From Miscanthus floridulus (lineage: Eukaryota; Streptophyta; Magnoliopsida; Poales; Poaceae), in NCBI RefSeq assembly GCF_019320115.1, contig NC_089591.1, positions 56,482,078 through 56,546,077 on the forward strand: DNA of 64,000 nt, given 5' to 3'. Shown in pieces: positions 47,540 to 57,124 of this stretch. The notes under the pieces were generated by a model. It searched no databases. It saw nothing but the letters and a program-made list of their open reading frames with translations, and was not told the origin of the DNA. The first letter of the stretch is position 1, and each line of letters begins with the position of its first letter. The translations under genes and the position numbers were made by a program.

Positions 47540-47835
47540 TCCACTGACCGGACGCTCCGGTGGTAGCGATCGGACGCTACCACCCAGCGTCCGGTCGATT
47601 CCAGAGGGGTCCAAATCCTCTGGAATCGGGACCGGACGCGTCCGGTGGTCCATGACCGGACGCAGGCAGGGTCCGGTCAGTACAATTTGATCTTCCTCCA
47701 ATCGACCGGACGCTGAACTCATTCTGACCGGACGCACAGACGCAGCATCCGGTCACTCCTTCAACAGCAGTTCACCTCCTGTGAACTGACCGGACGCTAG
47801 ACAGCAGCGTCTGGTGCAGCGTCCGGTGCATCTTT
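47540..47835 (-). repeat. Cluster of GACCGGACGC/GCGTCCGGTC words in the post-pol region
   Basis: About a dozen copies in both orientations occur within 300 bp, including ACCGGACGCGTCCGGT, a perfect 16-bp palindrome (near 47632-47647). Spacers between the words differ. A second inverted repeat, CCAGAGGGGT/GGATTTGGACC-type with CCTCTGGAATCG, lies near 47600-47630. The same words fill part of the LTR at 54655-55022. Confidence 0.85.
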
Positions 47836-48215
47836 TCCAGCAAATCTTCAAACTTCCTTCGCGCTGCCTGTTCCCAATCAAGTCCCAACTTAAATAAGAT
47901 CCAAATAAACACCAATTGGGACTGATGTGAGTGACCTCTCTCAAACCCTCATATTTTTCAAAGTATTTTGCCTTAGGCTATAATTCTTTTTAAGAAAATA
48001 AGCAACAAGAGGGCAAATGGAACAAAACGACAAAACAACAATCATGCATATATAATGCTTGTAAGTAAATCTAGTTGCTTGTCAAGTTTGATCCAAGGTT
48101 AAGCTTCTTCACACGCTTTTCGGCGGTTATCTTAACCATGTTAGACAAGCCCTATATGCATTTCCACAAATTAAACATGTTGTATATTACAATGAATGCA
48201 AGGGACAACACAAGC

Positions 48216-51200
48216 TCAATTTTTTGTGAAGTTACTAAAATCAAGTACATTGAGCTCGTTCCGCAATCTACAAAATGTAGCTTCATCTAGCGGTTTAGTG
48301 AAGATATCCGCTAATTGATCTTCGGATCTTACACCTTCTAGTGATATATCATTTTTAGCCACATGATCTCTTAGAAAGTGATGGCGGATATCTATATGCT
48401 TGGTGCGAGAGTGTTGAACCGGATTATTTGCAAGTTTCACCGCACTTTCATTGTCACACAAAAGAGGTACTTTCTCTAGAACTACTCCATAGTCTAGTAA
48501 AGTTTGTTTCATGTATAATATTTGTACACAACAAGCACCCGCAGCAATGTATTCCGCTTCGGCGGTGGACAAAGCCACACTATTTTGTTTCTTGGAGGAC
48601 CAAGACACAAGTGATCTACCAAGCAAATGGCACCCTCCGGATGTGCTCTTTCTATCAACTTTGCATCCGGCGTAATCCGAATCGGAATAGCCAATTAATT
48701 CAAATAAAGCTCATTTGGGATACCAAAGGCCAATGCTTGGAGTGTGCTTAAGATACCTAAGGATTCTTTTTACGGCAATTAAATGTGTTTCCTTAGGACT
48801 AGCTTGAAACCTAGCACACATACACACACTAAACATGATGTCGGGCCTAGATGCGGTTAAATATAACAAGCTACCAATCATAGAGCAGTAGAGAGTTTGA
48901 TCAACCGAGTTACCTCCCTCATCTAGGTCGAGATGTCTATTGGTAGGCATTGGGGTCTTGATTGGCTTACATTCATCCATCTTGAATCTCTTGAGAAGGT
49001 CTTTTGTGTATTTCTCTTGAGAGATGAAGATGCCTTCTTTTATTTGCTTGACTTGAAAACCAAGAAAGAATGTAAGCTCACCAATCATTGACATCTCAAA
49101 CTCCTTAGACATCAATTCACCAAATTCTTTGCATGAGTCTTCATTTGATGATCCAAAGATAATATCATCAACATATACTTGACAAATGAAGATATGCCCA
49201 TCAAGCTTCTTGGTGAATAGTGTGGTGTCGACCTTCCCAATGGTGAAGCCCTTCTCAATAAGGAAATCCCGAAGGCGCTCATACCAAGCTCTTGGGGCTT
49301 GCTTAAGCCCATATAGTACCTTGGACAACCTATAAACATGATTAGGATATCTAGGGTCTTCAAACCCGGGAGGTTGATCAACATAGACTAGTTCATTAAT
49401 AAAGCCATTTAAGAATGCACTTTTCACATCCATTTGATATAGTTTCATTTCATGATGTGATGCATATGCAAGAAGGATACGGATGGCTTCTAATCTTGCA
49501 ACCGGTGCAAAGGTTTCTCCAAAGTCCAAACCTTCAACTTGAGAGAACCCCTTTGCCACTAGTCTTGCCTTGTTCCTCACAACAACACCTTGATCATCTT
49601 GCTTGTTGTGGAACACCCACTTTGTTCCAATCACTCTTGCACCTTTTGGTCGCTCTTCAAGATTCCATACTTCATTGCGAGTGAAGTTGTTCAACTCTTC
49701 ATGCATGGCATTGATCCAATCTGGATCTTTTAGAGCTTCTTCTACCTTGGTAGGCTCATAGCAAGAGACAAAAGAGTGATGAGCAATAAATGAGGTAAGT
49801 TTTTGAGATCTAGTCATCACCCCCCTTTGTTGGACTCCCTATGATGAGATCTTATGGATGATCTTGTAGGAGAGGTGTATTTCTTCTATTGACCACTTGA
49901 GGAGGAGGTTGTGGAGCATCAACATCTTGTGCTTGTACCACCATTTGCTCATGGAGATGTGAGTATCTTCATTTTCTACTCTCCCAACTTTATCACCATC
50001 TTGTGGTACATTTGATGAAGAGGGTTGGTTAATGACTTGTACATCATCTTCATCATCTTTTGGCTTGATGTCTCCCACCGGAATATTCTTCATAGCCTCC
50101 CTCAATGGTTCATCACCTACATCATCAAAATTCTCATGTGCTCCTTGGGAGCCATTAGATTCATCAAATTCCACATCATATGTTTCTTCAACCAAGCCGG
50201 TGGCATGATTAAATACTCTATATGCTTTGGACTTCGATGAGTAACCAACAAGAAAACCTATATCACAACGCCTTTGAAACTTCCCTAGGTATTGCCGCTT
50301 CTTGTAGATGTAGCACTTGCAACCAAACACCCTAAAGAAGGAGACGTCCGGCTTCTTCCCATTGAGCAACTCATATGGTGTCTTGACAAGGAACTTTTGA
50401 AGAAATAGGTGGTTGGATGCATAACATGCGGTGTTGATTGCTTCCACCCATAGAGCTTCGGGGGTGTTGTACTCATCTAGCATTGTCCTTGCAAGAGTGA
50501 TCAAAGTCCGGTTCTTCCTCTCAACTACACCATTTTGTTGAGGAGTATAGGTTGCGGAGACTTCATGTTTGATTCCAACTTCATCACAATAAGCTTCTAT
50601 GTTTGTGTTGTCAAACTCTTTGCCACTGTCACTTCTTATCTTCTTGAGCTTCACTTCAAATTCATTTTGTGCTCTCTTGGCAAACTTCTTGAAACAAGAT
50701 GCAACTTCGGATTTATCATGAAGGAAGAACACCCATATATATCTTGAATAGTCATCCACAATCACAAGACAATAGAGATTTCCTCCCAAACTCTTGTATG
50801 TTGTTGGTCCGAATAAATCCATGTGTAGGAGTTCTAGCACTCTTGTGGTTGACATGAAAGTTTTGGTTGGATGAGTGTTTGCAACTTGCTTGCCGGCTTG
50901 ACATGCACTACAAAGCTTGTCCTTCTCAAACTTCACATCCTTCAACCCTCTCACCAAATCATTCTTCATAAGCTTCTTGAGTGAGCTCATCCCAACATGA
51001 GCAAGCCTTCTATGCCATAGCCACCCAAGTGTTGTTTTGCTGAATAGACAAGTCTTCAAGTTTGCATCTTCGGAGGTGAAGTCAACTAGATATAAGTTGT
51101 TGTATCTAAATCCATTGAATATCACTTGATTGTCATCTACCTTAGATACAACCACCTCCTTCTCGGTGAACAAGCATTGGAAGCCAAGATCACACAATTG

Positions 51201-51458
51201 ACCAACGGATAGCAAGTTGAAACTCAATGAAGCAACATAGAGCACATTTGAGATGGAATGATCATTTGATATTGCCACTTTGCCCAATCCTTTGACTTTG
51301 CCCTTTGAATTATCTCCAAATGTTATTTTCTCTTGTCCATCTACCTCTTCATCTAGTGAGGTGAACATACAAGGATCACCGGTCATATGTTGAGTGCAAC
51401 CACTATCAATAACCCAATGACTTCCACCGATCTTGTAGTTCACCTACACACAAGAGAT
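48216..51458 (-). pseudogene. pol of the SIRE element (protease, integrase, RT, RNase H)
   Basis: One continuous reading frame interrupted only by stops. Protease: DSGCTQHMTG (about 51.40 kb). Integrase: zinc domain with WHRRLAHVG and CSACQAGK, core D in HMDLFGP, D in IRSDSGKEFD, E in [29 protein letters not shown], and the catalytic YVDD at about 49164-49175. RNase H: STAEAEYIAA and CDNESAVKLANN, ending at 48216. In-frame stops: TAG at about 51444-51446 just after gag, TAG 49839-49841 between integrase and RT, and TGA 48711-48713 where GGA (LWYPKGALFE context) is expected. With no ATG after gag, synthesis would need readthrough or splicing from gag. Catalytic residues are intact in all domains. 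Confidence 0.92.
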
Positions 51459-53843
51459 TCAAGCTTTAGGGATCCAAGCTTGTTGAGGGCCCTTCACCTT
51501 CTCAACAAGTGACTTAGCCACCCAAATTTTCTTAGGCCTACTCTTGTTGGGGGGACCTAAGAACATGACTTTCATCTTTCCACTCGAATCTTTTCTAAGC
51601 ATGTAGTGAGCATTGAAAGCAAAGGGTCTAGCATGCTTGGGCAAGGGTTGTGGTGGTGGAGTTTGACACTCATGAGCAAAATGGCCTTCTTGTCCACATT
51701 CAAAACATCTCTTTGGCTTTGGCTTTGGCTTTGATTGTTGGTGTTGAGCTTGAGCCTTCTTCTTCTCTACACTAGCCATATATCCAATGCCACTTCTATC
51801 CATCTTCATGACGGTATTCATGAGTAGCTCACTTTGGAGATGCTTGCCTCTAGCAAACTTGCTCAATCCCACCTTGAGATGCTCTTTCTCCATCTTGAGC
51901 TTCTTGTTCTCTTCCTTGAGAATATCATTGTTCTTCTCCTCCTTGAGTTTCTTGATTTCTTCTTTTAATTTCTCATTCTCAAGGATCACCTCTTTGTCAT
52001 GATCAAGAGTTTCTAGCACAATGGTGTTGTGACTTTTCATCTCTTCAAGATCTTTCATGAGCTTCTCATTGTTACTCTTGAGCTTGACATACTCATTATA
52101 GTCATTGCATTCAACCACTTGCTTGCCCTTGCTACTAGATCCATGCTCAATGCTTTCATCAATTAAATCATCACATGAGGTAGCTATATCAATCTTAACA
52201 ACATGGTTAGTAGCATCATGTGGCTCATTTGGTAAGAATTCTTGTGCAATAATAAGGGTATCATAATTGATCTTTAGAGTTGCATATTCATCTTTTAGCT
52301 TATTATGACTAGTGATAAGCTCATTGTGTACCCACTCAAGTTCATCATTTTTATCTTTAAGCTCTTTCTTAGAAGATTTGAGCTCCTTGAGTTTGGATGA
52401 TATAGAATCATTTGTTTCCTTGAGCTCATCATTAGCCTTTTCTAATGTATCACACTTAGCTAAGAGTGAATCATTTTTAGCATCAAGCTTTTCATTTGTA
52501 GCTCTACTCTTTCTAATGATCTTAGTATATTTTCTTAGTATTTTGACAAGATCATCATAAGTAGGTGAGTCATCATCATCGCTATCACTATCATCACTAG
52601 CATGTTCATCATCACTACTATCATCACTCTTAGTTACCTTGCGTTCACCTTTGGCCATAAGGCATAGGTGTGTAGAGGATGATGCCGATGGTGGTGGTGA
52701 AGATGCAAGATCAATAGCAATGGCGGCCACCTTTTCATCGTCACTATCATCATCGGATGATCCACTTGATGAATCAATGTCCATGAGCCAATCACCGACA
52801 ATATAGGCCTTGCCACTCTTCTTCTTCTTGTAGAACTCCCTCTTTTTGCCATCTCTCTTCTTGTATGGCTTGTTCTTCTTCTTTTCATCTTCATCACTTG
52901 AATCGTCTTTCTTGCCCTTGTTCTTGAACTTGTCTTTCTTGGGTTTTGTGCATTGATGAGCTAGATGACCAAGTTCGCCACAATTGTAGCAATCCATCTC
53001 GGAGATTGGCTTTCTTCTTGAGCTAGTGAAGAACTTCTTCTTTTTGCCATCAAATTTGATGCCACTCTTGTTTAGCCTTTTTAGCATCTTGGTGGTCTTT
53101 TTCACCATGAGGGCAAGGCTTTCTTCATCATCTTCATCACTTGAGCTCTCATACTCAAGTCTTGCTTTGCCCTTGTCTTGGCTAGCTTTGAATGCTAAGT
53201 CTTTCTCTTTCTTCTTTGTAGAGGATGAGCCATCTTGTGGTGTGATGTGCATGTACATCTCATGAGCATTGATCTTTCCTAAGATTTGTGTCGGTGTAGC
53301 GGCGGAAAGATCACCTTGATGTAGCACGGTCACAATATGCCCATATTTGTCAATGGGGAGGACACTCAAGATTTTTCTCACAACGTCGGATGGTGACATT
53401 TGAGTGAGTCCAAGCCCATTGACTTCCTCTACAAGAACATTTAATCGAGAATACATCTTATTAGCACTTTCTTTGGGAAACATCTCAAAAGAATTTAGCT
53501 TTTTAATCACAAGATGATAGCGTTCCTCACGCTCACTCTTGGTTCCCTCATGGAGCGCACAAACATCCGACCATAGTGCATGGGTGTCTTTGTGGTTCCT
53601 TACACGATTGAACACATCTTTGCAAAGGCCTCTAAAGATGGTGTTGCGAGCCTTTGTATTCCATTTTTCATAATTTACTTCATCGCCTTGAAGTTGTGCG
53701 GCATTCCTAGGTGCGGGGAACCCTTGAGAGGCGGCTCTAAGAATTCCAACATCTAGAGCTTCTAAGTAAGCCTCTATGCGGATTTTCCAATATGGAAAAT
53801 CATCTCCCTCAAAGATAGGAGCAGGACCATCCCCGTGAGACAT
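51459..53843 (-). CDS. gag of the SIRE element (794 aa)
   Basis: Gag builds the particle that packages element RNA. ATG at 53843, 40 bp after the primer site, opens an unbroken 794-residue frame. Residues 1-200 form the Copia gag core (FPYWKIRIEAYLEAL, MYSRLNVLVEEVNGL). A first CCHC knuckle CYNCGELGHLAHQC is at about 284-297. Acidic Ser/Asp stretches follow (SSSGSSDDDSDDE). A long Lys/Glu-rich coiled coil covers about 430-690. A second knuckle CFECGQEGHFAHEC is at about 713-726. Long coiled-coil gag with two knuckles is typical of SIRE/Maximus elements. It ends in TGA (51459-51461) just before pol in the same frame. Intact as sequence; expression unknown. Confidence 0.93.
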   Translation of the reverse strand: MSHGDGPAPIFEGDDFPYWKIRIEAYLEALDVGILRAASQGFPAPRNAAQLQGDEVNYEKWNTKARNTIFRGLCKDVFNRVRNHKDTHALWSDVCALHEGTKSEREERYHLVIKKLNSFEMFPKESANKMYSRLNVLVEEVNGLGLTQMSPSDVVRKILSVLPIDKYGHIVTVLHQGDLSAATPTQILGKINAHEMYMHITPQDGSSSTKKKEKDLAFKASQDKGKARLEYESSSDEDDEESLALMVKKTTKMLKRLNKSGIKFDGKKKKFFTSSRRKPISEMDCYNCGELGHLAHQCTKPKKDKFKNKGKKDDSSDEDEKKKNKPYKKRDGKKREFYKKKKSGKAYIVGDWLMDIDSSSGSSDDDSDDEKVAAIAIDLASSPPPSASSSTHLCLMAKGERKVTKSDDSSDDEHASDDSDSDDDDSPTYDDLVKILRKYTKIIRKSRATNEKLDAKNDSLLAKCDTLEKANDELKETNDSISSKLKELKSSKKELKDKNDELEWVHNELITSHNKLKDEYATLKINYDTLIIAQEFLPNEPHDATNHVVKIDIATSCDDLIDESIEHGSSSKGKQVVECNDYNEYVKLKSNNEKLMKDLEEMKSHNTIVLETLDHDKEVILENEKLKEEIKKLKEEKNNDILKEENKKLKMEKEHLKVGLSKFARGKHLQSELLMNTVMKMDRSGIGYMASVEKKKAQAQHQQSKPKPKPKRCFECGQEGHFAHECQTPPPQPLPKHARPFAFNAHYMLRKDSSGKMKVMFLGPPNKSRPKKIWVAKSLVEKVKGPQQAWIPKA

Positions 53844-53882
53844 CTTGCTCTAAGTGATTAAGCTTAAAAACGTGAGTACGAG

Positions 53883-53894
53883 GCTCTGATACCA
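53883..53894 (-). other. Primer binding site (tRNA-iMet type)
   Basis: On the minus strand TGGTATCAGAGC lies two bases after the LTR end, complementary to the 3' end of plant initiator methionine tRNA as in many plant Copia elements. Confidence 0.9.
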
Positions 53895-54606
53895 ATTAAA
53901 AGGATCAAGATGCCCAAGAGGGGGGTGAATTGGGCTAATTCTAAATTTTCTTGCAATAATCAAATCCTACGGATAGCCCAATTAACCCCTTGTGCCTAGA
54001 AAAGTGTTAATATCAAATTAATGCACAACAACCTCTCAACCTAAGTTCCAAACTTACTCTAGCAAGCAATTTTTATGGGAATAAAAACAAGTATTGAATT
54101 GCTCAAAGTAAATGCTCAAAGTAAATAGAGAGAGAAAGGAACGCGGCGATGTTTTGCCAAGGTATCGGAGAGTCGCCACTCCCCACTAGTCCTCGTTGGA
54201 GCACCCGCATAAGGGTGTAGCTCCCCCTTGATCCGCGCAAGGATCAAGTGCTCTCTACGGGTTGATTCTTCGACACTCCGTCGCGGCGAATCACCCAAAA
54301 CCGCTCACAACTTGAGTTGGATCACCCACAAGCTCCGCCGGGTGAACACCAAACTCCCAATCACCACCAAGCCGTCTAGGTGATGGCGATCACCAAGAGT
54401 AACAAGCACGAACTCTCACTTGACCACGTGAAGCCTAATGAGAAGATGGATGCACACTTTGCTACTCTTGATTTGCTAGTGAGGCTACTCTCTTGGATTC
54501 TCGAATCACAAACACCTCACTAGGACCTTGCTCTTCTTGGCACTCACAAACGTGCTTCTCAGCTGTTGGAATGAGCAAAAGATGCTCCACTCATGAGTGG
54601 AGCTTC

Positions 54607-54614
54607 TATTTATA
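54607..54614 (-). promoter_or_regulatory. TATA box of the SIRE LTR
   Basis: TATAAATA on the minus strand (GGCTTATAAATAGAAGC context) just downstream of the GACCGGACGC cluster, so the cluster would sit immediately upstream of the core promoter. Confidence 0.7.
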
Positions 54615-54654
54615 AGCCAGCCTGAAAAACGAACCGTTATGAGCTTCTACGGGA

Positions 54655-55022
54655 TGACCGGACGCTCCGGTCGTGATGACCGGACGCTCCGGTCTGTTCA
54701 ACCCGCGAATCAGTTTTCAAGTGATGACCGGACGCTGTAAGGGTCCGGTCAGTACCGACCGAACGCGTCCGGTCGCTCTTGGATGCTTACTGTAAACGAC
54801 CGGACGCTGGATACTCAGGGTCCGGTCACACTGACCGGACGCGTCCGGTCACTCTTTCCCAAGTCTGGACCCTTACTAGAGTCGACCGGACGCTGGCCCT
54901 CACCGTCCGGTCACATGACCTCCCAGCGTCCGGTCAAACCAGACTTGATCCCCTTGGTCAAATGAACTGACCGGACCCTGCGGCCAGCGTCCGGTCGCAC
55001 CGGAGCCAGCGTCCGGTCAGTG
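54655..55022 (-). repeat. Cluster of GACCGGACGC/GCGTCCGGTC words in the LTR
   Basis: About 20 copies or near-copies in both orientations occur within 370 bp, several as the palindrome ACCGGACGCGTCCGGT or its close variants. Units such as GTGATGACCGGACGCTCCGG are partly tandem, but spacing is irregular (roughly 15-45 bp), unlike a satellite or CRISPR array. Confidence 0.9.
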
Positions 55023-55455
55023 TTTTGACCCTCCATTCACTTCCAACTTCCGAACATATGTGAATGAAGTTTGCTCCAAAAGATCTTAGGCATTCATAGG
55101 AGCTACCTAGAGCTAGTTTTAACAAGTGTGCACCACACCTAACTCACTAGACTCAACTAGGTCAAGCTACCCATTCATACCCCCCTTCATAGTACGGCCA
55201 AAGGAAAAACAAAGTCCTAAACTACTCTAAGTGTCTCTCCAACTTCAATCGACACTTAGAACTAGTTATCCTTAACCTTGTCGTCCATCCTTTGAAAACC
55301 AAAACGATTTCCATCATAGGGGCATGACAACCTCGATTGCCCAATCGATCTCTATTACCACGACCTAACTTAATTGTCTCTGCAAAACACACGTTAGTCA
55401 TAGTAATCTTGTATTGACATTAATCATCGAAATCCAACTAGAGGCCTAGATGCTT

Positions 55456-56289
55456 TCACAGCTCAACCTGTCGAGCTCTCAGAACATCTTCTGTGGACCA
55501 GGCTTCATTCCTTTGGTGGAGCACATGGATCAACATGCACTCAGCGTTCCTGTTGGTGGTGGTCAGATGCTCAACTTGCTCTCTCAGTGCACATACGTCT
55601 CCCTCATAGGCTCCAGTCCTTAGGGTCACCTGATCCCTCTGATGAGTCAACTGAGCCATCTCTACACTGAGCCTCTCAATCTCGGCATCGTGATCCCTCT
55701 AAAGCTGACGTTGGTCATCACGGGCATGACCAAGAGCACCAGACACACGTCTTAGGCTACCTTCTACTCCATCGAAAGCCTTCATCACTGCGAACATGGC
55801 ACTCATAGCAGGGTTATCATTGTTCTGTCCTTCTGCTGCACCAATCTCCAAAGATCCTCCTCTTGCTTGTTGCCATGAGTTAGTGGAGGGGTTGCCCCTT
55901 GGAAAGACTGCAACTAAAGCGGCTACCAACTCCTGAGGAAAACAATCCATGATATCCCTCAGTATCCCAAAGGCTGCCCTATCAGCTGCTTCTTCAGTAG
56001 TCCTGCCAGTTGACTCATAACGCCAACCAGTCCACTCAGAACTGTCACCTCGGGGATAAACAATGGCCTCCACAGTAACCAAGAGACCTTCCCCCAAATG
56101 CTCATTTGTCCAAAAATAGCGGGGCTCTATTCCATCAGGATAGCCTACATAGCTGAGCACTCTCCACAAGAGTGTAGGCATCCCAAACTCTCCAAGAAAC
56201 GTGTGGCGCTGATGGGTACGTGGAGCAAGCTGATGGTAGGGAGCTCTGCCTCCGGTGGACTTGCGAGCGGTCTGCTTTGTGCGTGCCAT
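55456..56289 (-). CDS. Retroelement ORF with a histone H3 N-terminal tail-like start, truncated
   Basis: From ATG 56289 the protein begins M-ARTKQTARKSTGG-RAP, identical to the histone H3 tail through residue 13 and then partly matching (QLA at H3 19-21; K14 is R, R17 is Y, K18 is H). H3 Lys4, Lys9, Ser10, Thr3 and Thr11 are therefore all present. There is no histone fold. About 170 residues of unrecognised sequence follow (TFLGEFGMPTLLWRVLSYVG, YFWTNEHLGEGLLVTVEAI). After a TAG at 55699-55701 comes an 80-codon coiled coil in the same frame (EIERLSVEMAQL, REQVEHLTT). The final TGA belongs to the inserted SIRE LTR, so the C-terminus is lost. It lies 0.8 kb after a Tekay-like LTR and primer site, and TTTGCTACAG directly before ATG looks like a splice acceptor. 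A gag-like or accessory role is inference. Confidence 0.7.
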
Positions 56290-57110
56290 CTGTAGCAAAT
56301 TTTGTTTTATTACTCACGTGAGAACAAGGTTAAGTTGTCATTTTTATCAAAATGAGATAATCAACTTATAAGGAGAGGAACAATGCCATGAATGATATGT
56401 AACAACATGATGCATGCACGTTCCGTACGTTCTCACAAACTTAGGAAAAATAACAATTGCTAGTGGCATAGACGGTGGCATACAACGGTCTCTCATAAAC
56501 GTAGCTAATACGTACTACACGATAGCACTGTTATGTACCTGCAAAAAGATCCACTTTAGCCCAAACCCTGATAGTATGAAAAATATGCGCAAAAATAGTA
56601 AAGTAATCTACTCGCTCTACACGCATCCCCAGATACGCGTACAACGGTAGCAACTACCCGAACCATCGTCCTATCGATGGCATCGTCACCACAGGACGGA
56701 ATTCCCCACACATTGGATACCTTCATACAAACACGCGTATGGCATGTAAATAATCCGGCATCATATAAGCACTTCCCTAGATCGGCAGTGTATCCGATCA
56801 TGCTCTCACAACTCTCACTTACCGAGGCATAGAGGCAATGGATCCACACATTATCACTCAAGTGAATGGCACTCATACAATAGCACGCCGTATGAGCGAC
56901 GAAATAGAATTATGATGCAAAGACCCCCAAGTCAGTACTTAAATAAGCCACCTAGAGTCCTTAACTGGGCATACAGGATATGACCACTGGCACACTCTTA
57001 AGTTTTAAATTAGAGGTTGAACACCTATATACTATAAGTTCGTAATTAGTTTTGTAACACAAAACCCTTTTGTTTTGAATATACACATGAATAGTAACCT
57101 GCTAAACCTT
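56290..57110 (-). other. 5' leader of the Tekay-like element
   Basis: Runs from the primer site to the H3-tail ORF. It holds a 106-codon ATG frame (56556-56876, MSAIHLSDNVW start, Cys-rich) without recognised relatives, followed by TTTTTGCAG|GTACATAAC. It could be an upstream ORF or leader exon. No promoter element was assigned. Confidence 0.4.
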
Positions 57111-57122
57111 GCTCTGATACCA
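57111..57122 (-). other. Primer binding site (tRNA-iMet type)
   Basis: On the minus strand TGGTATCAGAGC follows the LTR end after two bases (TTACA-AC-TGGTATC). Confidence 0.9.
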
Positions 57123-57124
57123 GT

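Larger units (their letters stand above)
46940..55458 (-). mobile_element. Copia SIRE/Maximus-type retrotransposon, 3' end not found
   Basis: On the minus strand the order is 5' LTR (55458 to 53897), tRNA-Met primer site, gag, pol (protease, integrase, RT, RNase H) and a long post-pol region. Copia order (integrase before RT) and the coiled-coil gag with two zinc knuckles fit SIRE/Maximus. It sits inside the ORF at 55456-56289: the stop codon there is the LTR's own TGA. No second LTR is recognised downstream of pol. The lower limit given is only where distinct sequence ends near 46.94 kb. Pol has no frameshift, just a few in-frame stops, so the copy is not old. Confidence 0.85.
53897..55458 (-). 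repeat. 5' LTR of the SIRE element
   Basis: On the minus strand it begins TGAAAGCATCTAGGCC and ends GATCCTTTTA (CA expected, here TA), 1,562 bp. TATAAATA at 54607-54614 (minus) is the probable promoter core. The middle is packed with GACCGGACGC-type words. The ORF sequence directly upstream (TTGAGCTG) shows it inserted inside another element's coding region. Confidence 0.88.

Noticed and set aside
54655..55022. CRISPR-like array
   Set aside because: The words occur in both orientations with irregular spacers inside a plant LTR, with no cas genes and a eukaryotic context.
55456..56289. True histone H3 gene
   Set aside because: Only the N-terminal tail matches. The histone fold is absent and the body is unrelated with a coiled coil.
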